From Undaria pinnatifida (Eukaryota > Sar > Phaeophyceae > Laminariales > Alariaceae): 64,000 bases of DNA. The translations under genes and the position numbers were made by a program. Below the pieces are notes generated by a model. The model saw only the letters and a list, made by a program, of their open reading frames with translations, searched no databases and was not told the DNA's origin. The stretch covers positions 6,502,318 to 6,566,317 of the forward strand of contig JABAKD010000006.1 in the NCBI GenBank assembly GCA_012845835.1, given 5' to 3'. Every line of letters begins with the position of its first letter. The first letter of the stretch is position 1. Positions 45,811-56,945 of this stretch are shown piece after piece.

Positions 45811-45939
45811 CTGGAGCAAGAGCTCCGTTCTCTTAGTTGCCAGGTAGCTTATGTGTAGCGTATATATAGCCCTTCCAATTAGCCTACGTAGGCACCTTAC
45901 TCGTTGTTTTCATAAAGCTTACTCTGGGTAGGTTGTAGG

Positions 45940-46275
45940 TTAACCTGTCGCAAATGGTCAAACGGACTAATACCCTCTAAATCCTCAATAAATGGCGTCG
46001 TACCGAACATGGGCTTTTGAGTCGTGGGTTCGAATCCCACCACCCAACAATGATAAGCCTTTACGACTTTCCCCATGACGAACTTGACAAATACTCTCGC
46101 CGTTATCCTCAGGGAATGAACCCGCTTAGGTATTGACACGTCCGCCCGTATACCCGGCCGACCTGCCATCCCGCCGTTTCAGGGTGGGAGAGTGCTAAAA
46201 AGCTTAGTTTGGGCACGCAATGGGTATACCTTTTGCAACTAGTCAAAAGTACTGATAGCCTTTAAGTCCTCGACA
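45940..46275 (+). repeat. tRNA-like T-arm and diverged repeat of its upstream part
   Basis: GTGGGTTCGAATCCCACC (about 46,023-46,040) is a perfect T-arm with a canonical B box. Upstream, TGGTCAAACGG could be an A-box relic. The acceptor and anticodon stems do not close, so a functional tRNA is not supported. A diverged copy of the upstream part recurs at 46,230-46,275 (CTTTAAGTCCTCGACAC versus CTCTAAATCCTCAATAA). Confidence 0.35.
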
Positions 46276-46879
46276 CCCGGCTAGTAGCTTTTTTTCTGAG
46301 CACGAGATGCGTGTGTTGGGTTCTTGCTCGCGCAGGCTTGGCAGTTCCTAGTCTAGCTAATCCCAGACTAGGTGAAAGACTGAACGAAGGAAACGTGGGG
46401 AGTGTAGAACGAGGTATTGAACCAAAATGTGAAAGGCGTGATGGATGGAGGAGATTTATAAAGTTTTGATAGAGCAAGAATGTGTGAAAGGCTATGCGTA
46501 CAGCAAGAGGGGGTGAAGGACGCAATCTAGGGGTTGGAAAAACAAAGCACACGATTGAACAAAGCAAAACAATTGATGCATTTTCGTTTTCATCGGGTTT
46601 GAACACCAGCATTTCGACGGCAGAGTTGACGGCTTAGCCGTTAAGACTATAAGCCCCTCTGTGTGTAAACCTTTGCGCTGTGTACCTTGGCGGCCAACAC
46701 TAACCAGTCTATTCGATCTGTCTTCCACACTCCTCGCTTGCTTTTCTTGCAAAACGGACGTGGTCGGAATAAATGCGATTTAACTTGCGAACGTAGACCT
46801 CCATTGAGTATAAGTGATGAAAACCTATGCCTCCCCATCCCCTTTTCGCCCCCCTTAAGTGGCCATATGATTATCCTAC

Positions 46880-46940
46880 GCCTTTCCCCTTCCCTCAACC
46901 CTCTCGCCCTTTCTCCCTTCCATGAACTGACCCGTTTCAG
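46880..46940 (+). promoter_or_regulatory. Polypyrimidine tract and 3' splice site before the GT31 exon
   Basis: A CT-rich run from about 46,880 leads to CCCGTTTCAG with the exon presumably starting at 46,941. An in-frame TGA lies 18 bases upstream of the acceptor, so the coding frame cannot simply continue leftwards. An upstream exon is expected but not found. Confidence 0.55.
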
Positions 46941-48422
46941 GTGGCAGATTCGCACGGCATCTTGGCGGATATCACCGCCGAGTTTGGCCTACAGCAATAC
47001 GAACGGAGCGAGATGATTGTCAACGGAGGTGGCAAATGGCAAGAAGGACACCAAGCATCGGCGACGACACAATCAACCCTGTCACCGGAAGAACAAGAAT
47101 GCGTGCAGATGCGGGCGGCTTTGCACATGTCAGCGCTTGATAACAGGGGCGAAGCAGGGATGACCGATCAGCAGCGATGGGAGCTTCTAGGCTGCACCGG
47201 CCGCTTGAACCGGGTAGGATATCCTGGAGGGGAAAGGAATTTGGTAGAGGATGACAGAACGGTGGGGTTAGCGATGGCTGAAGCGGCTGAGGTGGGGGCA
47301 ACGCCGAGGCAAACGCTTCCTCTAAGGTCCAGGATTTTGTCTGAGCTGCAAGTTACGGAAGAAACCCCAAGTGAAGAGAAAGGTCAGCAGCAGGGGGGGG
47401 AAGTGGAAGACATGAAGGAAAGAACGGTTGAAGCAGCCGTGAACGTCGACAAGCTCCCCGCGTTGCTGGTGATAGCTGTTGTGACCATTCGGCCCGAGAG
47501 GAGGACAGCGATACGCAACTCGTGGCTAGCATGGGGGGATGACCGTTTGGTGCTGCGTTTCTTCACGGAGGCGCCGGACGAAAGCATGCCGAATGGCAAA
47601 ATTGAGGCGAGGGACTTGGAAATAGAGTCCGCGGCGTATGGAGACGTTGTCATACTCGATATCGAAAGAGGCATGAACTTCGCTCTCAAGCTGCTCACCG
47701 CGATGAAGTACGTGTCCGCCCGGTACGACTTTGACTTTTTCCTTCGACTGGACGACGACTACTTCGTTTGCCTCGACCATTTGCTGGATGAGCTGGAAAC
47801 GGCGAAGAAGTTGTTGACGGCAGAAATGGAAGACTTGGTGACAGCCGATGGAGAATCAAATCCATCGGCGCAGCTGCCACAACCGATGATTTACGCCGGT
47901 TTCCGATACTGTAAGAAACAAGAGACGCGGATAGACGAGGCGTACATGCTCCTGTCAAGCGCCCTCGTCCACCGCGTCCTGTCGATTCCGGATCTTCGGT
48001 GCGGGGCTCACGCGGGTATTTCGGCGGGCTCGTGGTTCACGGTCGGTAACGAGGCCAACGAAAACGGCGACGTGCGCTGGGTTCACGACCATCGGCTCGA
48101 TCACTACGGAAGTTTGTGGAAACGGTTGCGCATGGGCGAGGTGAATTCTTCGACCCTTGCATCTGTGTGCCAGGTACAGATGGGTGTGCACCACTCGTAC
48201 CCCAAAGAGATGGGTATGCTGTGGGCGGCAGCCCAACACGGTGCGACAGCGGAGGGGAAAGGGGCGTGGGGCGGCGATACTGAGGAATTTCAGTACAAGG
48301 CTGACACGTGCCCGACTACTGGTGCGGGCATTGTCGCTAGTACATTTGATCGTGACAACGTTCAGCCCTGTGAGTCATATCACTCGACACGTTCACGATA
48401 CTGCGGCGCGCAAGGCTGCTGA
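46941..48422 (+). CDS. GT31-family (galactosyltransferase-like) glycosyltransferase, main or last exon
   Basis: The 493-codon frame contains a glycosyltransferase family 31 domain at about residues 173-430: LLVIAVVTIRPERRTAIRNSW (171-195, the RR..IR.SW motif), then FDFFLRLDDDYFV with the metal-binding DDD at 271-273, and SAGSWF/WVHDH near 361-383. In other organisms GT31 enzymes add galactose or N-acetylglucosamine from UDP-sugars to glycans in the Golgi lumen. They usually carry an N-terminal signal anchor; none is present here. The frame begins with GTG at a splice acceptor, and the first in-frame ATG is at 47,013, so the anchor is probably encoded by an upstream exon. The first about 165 residues are Glu/Gln-rich and not conserved-looking. 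The classical E-D-V motif is not obvious. Sugar donor and acceptor cannot be told. This is the only convincing host gene in the window. Confidence 0.85.
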   Translation: MADSHGILADITAEFGLQQYERSEMIVNGGGKWQEGHQASATTQSTLSPEEQECVQMRAALHMSALDNRGEAGMTDQQRWELLGCTGRLNRVGYPGGERNLVEDDRTVGLAMAEAAEVGATPRQTLPLRSRILSELQVTEETPSEEKGQQQGGEVEDMKERTVEAAVNVDKLPALLVIAVVTIRPERRTAIRNSWLAWGDDRLVLRFFTEAPDESMPNGKIEARDLEIESAAYGDVVILDIERGMNFALKLLTAMKYVSARYDFDFFLRLDDDYFVCLDHLLDELETAKKLLTAEMEDLVTADGESNPSAQLPQPMIYAGFRYCKKQETRIDEAYMLLSSALVHRVLSIPDLRCGAHAGISAGSWFTVGNEANENGDVRWVHDHRLDHYGSLWKRLRMGEVNSSTLASVCQVQMGVHHSYPKEMGMLWAAAQHGATAEGKGAWGGDTEEFQYKADTCPTTGAGIVASTFDRDNVQPCESYHSTRSRYCGAQGC

Positions 48423-49581
48423 AGACTCATGACCAAAAAAAGGTGGTACAGAAAGCCGACGAGGAAAAATGGTAGAAACATGCTGCCATACGGATCGGGG
48501 AGCACGTGTTGGCCAACAACGTCTGACTGACGTTTTGTTTATATTGAGAAGCTACACGATGTTGTTGGAATAGCGATTAAGCCTTACAATTCATTTTTTG
48601 TCACATTTCCAGGCCGTGGGGTGGCTCATCGGGCTGAACCTTCCTCTTGTTCCGACGTCGGCGGCGTCTGGGCGAGGTACAGAGCTCCGCGAGTAAGGGA
48701 CCGCAAAACAACTAAAGGTGCTATGATACCTTTATCGAAGCATGTGTCGGGAAAATTCAGCAGTCTGGAGGGCTCAATCTCATGCCGGCAACTCACTCTC
48801 GGATGAGACGTTTGTCTGCAGGTGTCTGCAGGTGGGCGCGCGCCGCTTGGTGTTGGACCCCGCGTCTTGTGTGCATCAACTACGATAGCCCATTTCCTTT
48901 GCAGCCGGTGTAACTCCTTTGGAATTGCACCCACGTTTTGGAGGACAACTTGCTTGAAGTATGTGTTGGATCATGTGTGCAGGCGTACAAGGGCTGAGAT
49001 GTAACGCTGAAAGTGCACGATAGCGGGTTTAGGTACGTGCCAGAATGTCGACGAAACAGAGGCTCCGGTGAACGTGGCGTTTGGACACACGTTTACCCAA
49101 GCGAATTCGTGGCTTCTTGTGCGAAAGAATGCGGTTCCGCTAGCTGCAAAACGCATCGCTCTGGAGCTTATCTCGGCGGTTGCTAAGCGTACCCAGAGTT
49201 CATACAATGACTACTAAAGCTTTCCAAAGGAGCATGTATTTCTACATGCACTTAGGGACGCAACCAAGGCACGCAAGCTTGTCTTATGTATGGTCCAACG
49301 CATTGTTTTTAGTTCCATATTTCTCATTTTGATGGTCCGCAGCTGGCAGGGACCAGCACGATAACGCATATCTCCCTGGCGCTGCATTATATTGCATGTT
49401 ACATGTTTTATGGTGACAGAAGTATCACCGTCACCCATGTAAGACGGCCCAAGGGCGTACAGTAGGGTGGCTGTAGGGATTAGGTTTCTTGCTAGCACAG
49501 GTAGTACGTATTGGTGCACATTTGGTGTATGCGATACAAGCCTTCCTATGGCGGCGGCAATCACGACGCGTGATCTATCTC
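48423..49581. other. Unassigned stretch downstream of the GT31 gene
   Basis: No gene or clear repeat. The 3' untranslated region of the GT31 gene should lie at its start, but I see no obvious polyadenylation signal. Confidence 0.3.
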
Positions 49582-50441
49582 TTAACCCCTTCAAGACTGG
49601 AAACTCCTGCTGATGTCTCAACGGGGCCAAGGGGCCTTGGGGCGGGGTTCAGTCCTGATGTCTTGGGCATCAAAGCATACGAAAGCGGCTTCGAATACCT
49701 ACAATCCGCGCCGTGTTCAGAGCCAACATTGAGGGCCAACCCAAAAATTCGAAACGGCAATCAGCACGCGAGGGTGTACTTTGCGGGCAAATATAAGTGC
49801 GCTAAGAATACCGGATGCTATGCTGATTTCTTGGCGTCAGTGATATTCACAGCGTGAGTGTTTCGTCCGTAACGAGATAATGTCCCAAGCTACGCTGCCG
49901 AACTCACCGTTTTACGTGCTCGATTGTGGAGGACCCCGTCGGAGACTGGTTGTCGCGGGCCTGATACGCGCAGTGGATCGGGGAGATACTGCAGTGGGGC
50001 CTCTACAGACATTCGGGGAGAACGCCGCGTTCACGCAGCCGTTTCCTTTGCCAGCCAGTTTGTAAGGAGCGCACCAGCGCAAGGGCGCAATGCCATTACT
50101 CGATTGGGTTTTTCTGCGCACGGCGTGTTCCAACCGCAGTCGGAGGAGAGAACATCAATAACATTTGCCAAACTACGATAAGGGTTTGATTTGGTGCGCA
50201 CGCAGGACGGGCATCATAGCAGAGTACCCGGACATGGAAAGGTTATGGTGCATTACAGGGTAGGATGCCGGCGGTTATCGTACACTTGCCGTGCGAAGGC
50301 GCACCAGGTCTGTGTTGATCGTCAACACGTATCCCGGTTACAAAACGCTGGTGCGTTAACGCCGTTACAACTAACCCGTCTTTGGGGAAAAGTTACTTGA
50401 AATTAATATAAGGAGGGGTTTAGCGGCTCTGAAGGGGTTAA
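49582..50441. mobile_element. piggyBac-like non-autonomous element (TTAA-flanked)
   Basis: TTAA (49,582-49,585) precedes CCCCTTCAAGACTGG, and the right end …CTGAAGGGG is followed by TTAA (50,438-50,441). The 8-bp inverted core CCCCTTCA is exact and weaker similarity continues inward. TTAA duplication with CCC-starting ends is the hallmark of piggyBac transposons. The 852-bp interior has no transposase. The frame 49,489-49,857 crosses the left boundary and is not credible as a gene. Confidence 0.6.
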
Positions 50442-51274
50442 GCAAGCGGCTACCATACCGTATGTTTGCACGTCTAGGCTCCAGACATTTTCATTAAATC
50501 TAGAGGCCCCGGGCCCTATAGTAGAGCTTCTTGTTTGTGCACTCAGCTGTACTCCTTTGTTTTTGTGCGCTTTTTCCTGTTCGCAATGCTCTTTCTTTTG
50601 GTCCTTACAATTCCAGGTCTCCGGACATAATCTCCGGGTGGTTATTTTTGCCTTGGATGTTCAGCCCTTCGAGCAGTTCAGCTCATTCACCTTACCCGAA
50701 CGCCTCCTTTTGAGCATTCTACCTTGCTCCAGGAAAACAATCGCACATTTCAGGGTTGAAGTCCGATGTCTCCCCCGGGCACCCTCAGAGTGGGGGACGT
50801 TAGTGCGTAATTCCAAGAATCCCACTCGCACCAACCGAGCCACAGTTAGTAATTTTGCCTGGGCCTCGGGCGGTCGTTACAAAACAAATGAATATCAGTT
50901 ACCATATTGAAGATATTTTCAAATGTATCCGTTGTAAATGTGTACTGGGTTGGGCATGTTCGGTGCTATATGCGGCAGGTAGACCTCGGCGTGGTGTGGG
51001 CCCAGCCGGCCTTACAAAACACGTAATAACACGCCTTGTGTACCTCGAAATAGGAAAATGCATCGTGTATTCCCGGTGATTAGCAATGATTTAATCTCCT
51101 CTGGCACCATCCATTTGTCGCGTTTCACAAACCGTAACCGTTATTCCTCCGAGAGGCTCCCGGAACCTACTTGTTTTGGTCCGATACCATGTCGATATCG
51201 ATCGGGGCTGCGACGAAGTAATTATTCCCCGTCGTGCAGTCATACTTGTAATAAAAATGGATCACCTCCGCGGT
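50442..51274. other. Unassigned stretch
   Basis: No gene or repeat identified. Confidence 0.3.
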
Positions 51275-52462
51275 TGTGATCAGGGTCCCGTAGGGACGCA
51301 GGTGTAGCCGGCGCTGGATAGCTGTCTCCTTGTGAATCATGGGGTATTCGTTCATACTCTGATGACTCACAACTCCAGTAGAGACGACAAGAAATATCAT
51401 ACTCTATCGAAGAGTGAAGAGCGGGCGACGATGTTCCCCTGGGAGCATCTCTGTCACCTTATTCCTCAATCTCCTTTGATAGCCTTTGACGTGACTGTGA
51501 CATCTACTATCACCTGGTTTCACTCCAACCAGGGCATGATTTCATACCAAAGCTACAGTTTATCTATCCATTTAGAACATTCTATAACATTAGCCCACCC
51601 TAAATAGTCGTAGAGGCAGATCACACGACAGCCAAAGAATTATCTCGAAACAGCCATAAATTGGCAAGGAGACGAAGAAGCGGCTATTCGAAACGAACGA
51701 TAAATAGGGCTATCTATTTCCCCTCGCCTCGTGATGAGGCTGAGAAGTTTTACTGCAAGAGTGACAACGCTGTAATGGAGCTCGGGTGTCGGGTATGTAC
51801 TTGCGTTCTACCACAGTTCGTAGTAGCAAAAAACAAAAATCGGGCTACTTTAAATGCAGTAGCATGTTAGTTCGAACGTTCACAATGCTGTCCACCTTCT
51901 GCTTCACACCAGTTTAGCTTGCCCCGCTTTCGTAGTTAGACCTAAGACCTGCCGTGCTTTTATCTATTTCCGCCGGCTTGGCTTGCCTTGATTGGCAGTC
52001 CGCAACCTACTGGGATATGCTTTCCTTGGCCCTTTATCTATAATTTCTGCACTACGTACGTACTTAGTGCTCATTGGGAGCCGTGTGTTTGGTTTCTTAT
52101 TATTATTAGGCCCAAACGCCATCAGTTCACAGTCGATGACATGAAGTGTGATGATGGTCCAGTGGGGACGCAGCGGTAGAGAGCGCTGGGTAGCTGTCTT
52201 CTTAAGGTTCATGGTGTATTCTATGCATCTTTCCGTTGGCTCACAGCTCGAGAGACAAAGCAAGAAATACCATACTCTATGGAACAGTGAGAGGAAGGCG
52301 ACAACGCTCTCCTAGGAGCATCACTGACACCTACATCTCCGCTCTGCTTTGATGACCTTTTACGTGACTGTGACTAATACTTTCACCTGGATTAATTCCA
52401 ACCATGGCAATGTTTCACATCAAACCTATAGTCTGTCTATCAATGTTGAGCACTTTTTAACA
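51275..52462 (+). mobile_element. Second LTR-pair mini-element (TRIM-like)
   Basis: Direct repeats of 315-316 bp, 51,275-51,589 and 52,147-52,462, both begin TGTGAT and end TAACA, with a 557-bp interior. Shared text includes GGGACGCAG, GCGCTGG.TAGCTGTCT, ATACTCTAT and ACGTGACTGTGAC. Divergence is substantial. The second half of each repeat resembles the end of the 1-kb LTR-like family (GTGAC..CTA.T.TCAC.TGG). CCTCC follows the right repeat and also occurs 5 bases left of the left repeat, which is only suggestive of a target duplication. No coding capacity. Confidence 0.6.
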
Positions 52463-53817
52463 CCTCCATGAGAAACCCTCGAAAGGGTAAGCACGGTGAC
52501 TGCACGATTTACAGTCGGTGTGCAATTGGCACAATTGTATAAAACTGCGATCCGAGCTGTTATAGAAATATATTTCTTTGACAAACATAAAAATACACCT
52601 ACGATGAATGACGCCACCTGCAAATCTCATCACGGCCCAAATACAAAGCACAGGTAGTCGAACGCGTCATATGGGCTGCTCACGCCGACACTCCCTGAGC
52701 CTTGCTTCTTCTCTTCTTGAACGTTGATTGACGGTTATTATCGCAACAACCACGATTACATTCCACGAGGGGTTGTAGGGGTCGGGGAGAGGAACGATCG
52801 AAGAGTGGAGGCTCTCCGTTCCACCTAACAGGCGTTAAAGAATACGTCCCAGCTCTCTGAAACGTACGTGTGGTCCACTCAAGCTTGGCCATGAAAGACA
52901 GAAAAACAATGAGTTTGATCAAAACACACCCAATCACGAAGCGTCAGTTAACAGAGGTAAGTAGACGCCTAAACTGTCCTCTTCACGACAGGATTATACC
53001 AAAATACGATTTATGCCGCGGGAAGCGGTGCCATTGTTTTGATCGATTTTCATAATTAAGACACAGATCGTGTGATGTTGACAGTCCTCAAGTGGTCTGA
53101 CGAATACTGCCCTCAGACCGATGGCCGATTATGATCTTAGAAGGTTCGTGTTGTTGTCTGATAGCTCGAGTGGCACTGATTATGTGCAAGAACGTATATA
53201 GAATATTAGTTGCAAGTGGTGCTCTAGAGCCAACATATGGCTTATCAAGATATGCAGGCTTGAGTTCAGACGCGGGGCGTGAAACAGTAGCTGGAGCTGG
53301 GGGGTGCACAAACACCTCCGTTCCTCTAATCTGCGCTGCAATTGCCCGCTACAACCTAACAGCCAACTGATATTCTGAATATTTAAAACACGTTTTAGGC
53401 CGGAATTATTACGGCGACCCAGGCGATGACGCTCCGGCGGTCCCAGGCGAGGCGACGGAGACTTCGGGCGATGTTGCTATGGTGGTCCAAACATAGTGAT
53501 GGCCACCCCAGGTGGGTGTATAGGGACGTCCCCGGGAAATGATGAGTCGGCGTTTGCGAGTTTCGAGACGTGCATATAGCCCGGTTCTCCTGTCGGCAGG
53601 ATACTTGTCTTTAGCGCTGAACGTCTACGATCCACTGGATGGTCGAGTTGAACGCGTTCTTGGCGAGGTACTTGGTGGCGATGTCGGAAAGCGCGCCGAC
53701 TATGTTAGCATGTCGCTTTTGACCAGATCGGGAAAGATAAACAAGAGAAAAGGGCGATGCGATTGGTCTATGAGGTGTAGGTTGGGTTTCCAGCGCTGTG
53801 TAAGGTCTTTGTTTCTT
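52463..53817. other. Unassigned stretch
   Basis: No supported gene; several overlapping frames of 60-119 codons, none recognised. Confidence 0.3.
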
Positions 53818-54151
53818 TTTTCCAACTGACTTGCGTCTGTCGTGCGTGTACGTAGTGATAAGTGCTACGTGCAATATATACGTGGTAGTCTTTCTTGAGT
53901 GGCAAGCGGTATAGTCGGTTTTCCCAGGTACGAGTAGTGAGACGTATGCACCAGTATGGACCTGGCACATCGTAGGCTGATACTCGATTTAACTTTTATT
54001 TGTTTCTGTTGGAGGCATGAATTGCGTCAGCTGTGATATATGCTTGTACCACCTTTCGTCCGTTTGTGTTTTCCCTTGGGGTATTCCTCAGCTCCAGAGT
54101 GACTGGAGCCTGTCCCATGACCACGGACTGGATTATGCGAGGTAATGTGAG

Positions 54152-54182
<31 letters not shown>

Positions 54183-54196
54183 GCAACAACAACAGC
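53818..54196 (+). mobile_element. CAA-tailed retroposon, most complete copy
   Basis: It runs from TTCCAACTGACTTGCGTCTG to a (CAA)n tail with a few CAG units (about 54,151-54,200). It is uninterrupted at the site where the 5.7-kb copy carries the mini-element. Conserved interior: GGAGGCATGAATTGCGTCAG, TTCCTCAGCTCCAGAG. No A/B boxes were recognised, so it may be a LINE 3' end rather than a tRNA SINE. Confidence 0.6.
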
Positions 54197-54239
54197 AACA
54201 AGGTACACTGCCGCAATTGATTGACAATAAATAGCCAAT

Positions 54240-54540
54240 TGTGGTGAAAGCGCACTCTTTCAGAAAGCCAGAGACGTAAGTTTATTTCCTGCGTCCAAAG
54301 CTGATCGCAAGCAACACTGACTCCACTTCCCATTGCGCTGGTAGGGTCTGTGCCTTGGCCTCCGCGGCTTGTGAGTTTCCCGACCATCGTGAAGAGGTGG
54401 ACCAATGTCCACCTGCGGCTGTCGAGATTGCCTGTGAACGAGGCATCGGTGTACCCGTGCATACTTGTTGTCGCTTGTAGGCGTCTGGCTCCGGATGGCC
54501 CTTCATGGGGCTAACCCGATGCTTATCTATGACCATGTGC
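54240..54540 (-). pseudogene. Fragment of a copia RNase H domain
   Basis: The minus-strand frame from 54,462 reads GYTDASFTGNLDSRRWT, the typical start of a copia-type RNase H (G-Y-x-D-A-x..G-x-x-D-x-R-R-S-T). It then goes out of frame within about 40 residues. No other pol domain is attached. It lies between the CAA-tailed retroposon and the LTR-like repeat at 54.7 kb and is a separate insertion from the element at 55.8-61.9 kb. Confidence 0.65.
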
Positions 54541-54699
54541 TCTCCCAGGCTTACTTCAGACCCTTGTGAGCTGAGTAGCCGATAATCAGATGTCGTAACG
54601 AGTACATTGAGCCGAGAAAAGCACTTTTCAAAGACTATCCGTTAGGAGCTTGATGTATGATGCATCTGGCAACTTGCCCTGAGGATGCTCATTGGACAG

Positions 54700-55740
54700 T
54701 GTAATGGAGTGCCCTCTGTAGAAGGATAGTCTATAGATTTGACGTGAGACCATATCATGGTTGAGGTGAAACCGCGTTACATTTGATGTCACATTCACGT
54801 CAAGGCCATCATAAATCGGCGATAATGTACGTGATGATGATGCGACAAGCCGGACGCCCCATATTTCACTACCTGCTCTATCCATATTTCACTACCTGCT
54901 CTATCCTGCCCTACTCTGTCTTGTCTTGCTTTGTCTGTCTTTAGAGTTCAATGTAGAGAGAAATAATCCATAAACGCTTTTCAGTCTATCCAGCGAGCCA
55001 TGAGGAAAGACCAATGAAGACGCTGGAACCCATGAGGAGCACGCTTCCCAACACCGACCAATCACGCGTCCCCCACTCGGATTACTACCATATATGATGT
55101 CGTCGGCAGTGAACGCGTCGATCTTGGGCTTGGGCGCCTTCCTCCTCGCTGCTCTTCTCTCTCCAAGGCAAGCTCAGTTGGCCATGCATACATAGCCTTG
55201 CATTTACATTTTCCTCGTTTCTTCAGGTAGTTTTTCTTTGTGCTTTTCATTTCGCCTTTCAACATGCTTCCTTTTATCCAGTAGCGAGCTTAGTTATCCT
55301 TTTGTCTCCTATCCATAAACCACTGGCCCCTTCCCGCCTCTGCTATGTGGCCGACACATTCGGTCTGCAGCTACCACAACCTTGCACAACCTTGCGGCAG
55401 CAGCTTTTCGATATATTGTCCTCCCATGCTCTCTCTTCGTGGGGCACTACTATGACAACCGGACAAGGAAAGTGATCCCCTATATTTGTTTTGGTGCTAT
55501 ATGTTATTTGTCTTACCTCCTTTTTTCCAACTCCAAAAACGTTCCTAGTCTAATTCCAAGTGGTTTGTGCCCATGTTGAGAGCCCTGTCTCAGAATGACC
55601 CGCAAGGTTGATAACACTTTGTGGGAAATTTCGCGGTTGGAACCAATCCTGTTAGCTATGTGCATTGGACAAATTCGAGTGGCCGCCTCCGTTGCACCAC
55701 ACCTTACTCCTGCACCGTGTCGCTACGGAATAGGGGTACA
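54700..55740 (-). mobile_element. LTR-like repeat, ~1.04 kb, inverted relative to the 38-kb copy
   Basis: The plus strand begins TGTAATGGAGTGCCCTCTGT and ends TAGGGGTACA, the complement of the 38,122-39,148 copy. Landmarks: CAAGGCCATCAT, CCAACACCGACCAATCACGC, CTTCCTTTTATCCAGTAGCG, CACTACTATGACAACCGGAC. The short plus-strand frame 55,382-55,579 resembles the minus frame near 38.4 kb because the DNA is homologous. Confidence 0.55.
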
Positions 55741-55785
55741 TACATCAGTTGGCCATACCACACACCCCCTAGTACGAGTTGCGCG

Positions 55786-56213
55786 TGTTGGTAAATCCGT
55801 GACTTCTGGAGAAAGAGATGTTGTATTAATGAGACCTTGGTCTGGAGAGACAGGTCGAAAACGGGAGTGAACGAGTGAGGAGAGAACAAAGGCTGCGAGC
55901 TCCCACGCCACTTCGGAAAGATGCACACAATTGGACCAATGCAACGTGCTGATCACGGCAATAAGCCGTTAATCCAACCTCTAGCAATAACACGGGAGTA
56001 TTCTACCTGACAATTGTCCGATGTACCATACATACTCCTACGGTCCAGTGTATAACTCTTGGGTGTGTACAATCTACCGAACTACCGCATCACCACAAAG
56101 ATTATTGCTATTGGCTGGCTCGGCAACCTCAAATCGACAGTTCTATTATTCAAATAATCCAATCAGATGTTCTACCGCAACTTGGTCGATACACGCGGCC
56201 GCTATCACAAACA
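55786..56213 (-). repeat. Copia 3' LTR
   Basis: On the minus strand it begins TGTTTGTGATAGCGGCCG and ends TTTACCAACA. It is collinear with 61,521-61,910 but carries about 37 extra bases (about 55,818-55,855) and many substitutions. Confidence 0.8.
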
Positions 56214-56297
56214 CCCTCCGTAGGGGCTGTTGTATCTACCAGACCAAAATATATAGACTATCCAAGGGGAAATAAAAATAAATAACGACTCAGACTT

Positions 56298-56945
56298 CTA
56301 CTTTTCATCCCTCGAGCCAAGTGCAAAGTTGCGGTGAACTTCAAAAAGATCTCTCGGCAGAGCCTTCGTGAGGATCTCCGCATGCCGGTTTTCGCTGAGA
56401 ACATGCGTGACCTCGATCACACCCTCCTTGGTCAACGTCCTAAGAAAGTGGTGCCTCACGTCGATGTGCTTACTCCTACTCGAGTCAAGCGGACTCTCTG
56501 CAAGCGCAATCGCTCCTTCGTCGTCCTCAATGACGTCGATCTTATGAGGCTTCCTACTAGGTCTCCGAAACTGAAGCATTCCGTTCACAAACATGGCCTC
56601 CTTCACACCATCTCCCATCGCACGATACTCTGCTTCAGAAGGCGACTGTGAAACGCATTTCTGCGTCCTAGAAATCCAAACCACAAGCATCGGAGCCACA
56701 AACACCATCGCTCCGGAAACCGATTCACGGTCAGTAGCCTTGCTCGCAAAGTCGGCATCTACACACACAAACGTGCCTACGTCTACCGAACTGTCCTGAA
56801 CTTCAGAGTTAGATGTGCCGTTTCCAGAATATATTTCAGAATTTTCCGGGCTGCTTTCCAGTGGGTTCTCTGTGGTTCGTGAGAGTACCTCGCCACAGAC
56901 CGCACAGCATTCGAGATGTCGGGCCTCGTCTGGCTGGCGATCCAC
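56298..56945 (-). pseudogene. Copia RNase H domain
   Basis: VDADFASKATDRESVSG, VVWISRTQKCVSQSPSEAEY (active-site E of the S-x-x-E-A-E-Y motif), DDEGAIALAESP and SKHIDVRHHFLR are the standard copia RNase H landmarks in order. It is in a different frame from the reverse transcriptase upstream. It removes RNA from the cDNA hybrid in active elements. Confidence 0.85.

Noticed and set aside
45960-46050. Functional tRNA gene around GTGGGTTCGAATCCCACC
   Set aside because: The T-arm is perfect but no closing acceptor stem or anticodon arm is visible; kept only as a tRNA-like repeat.
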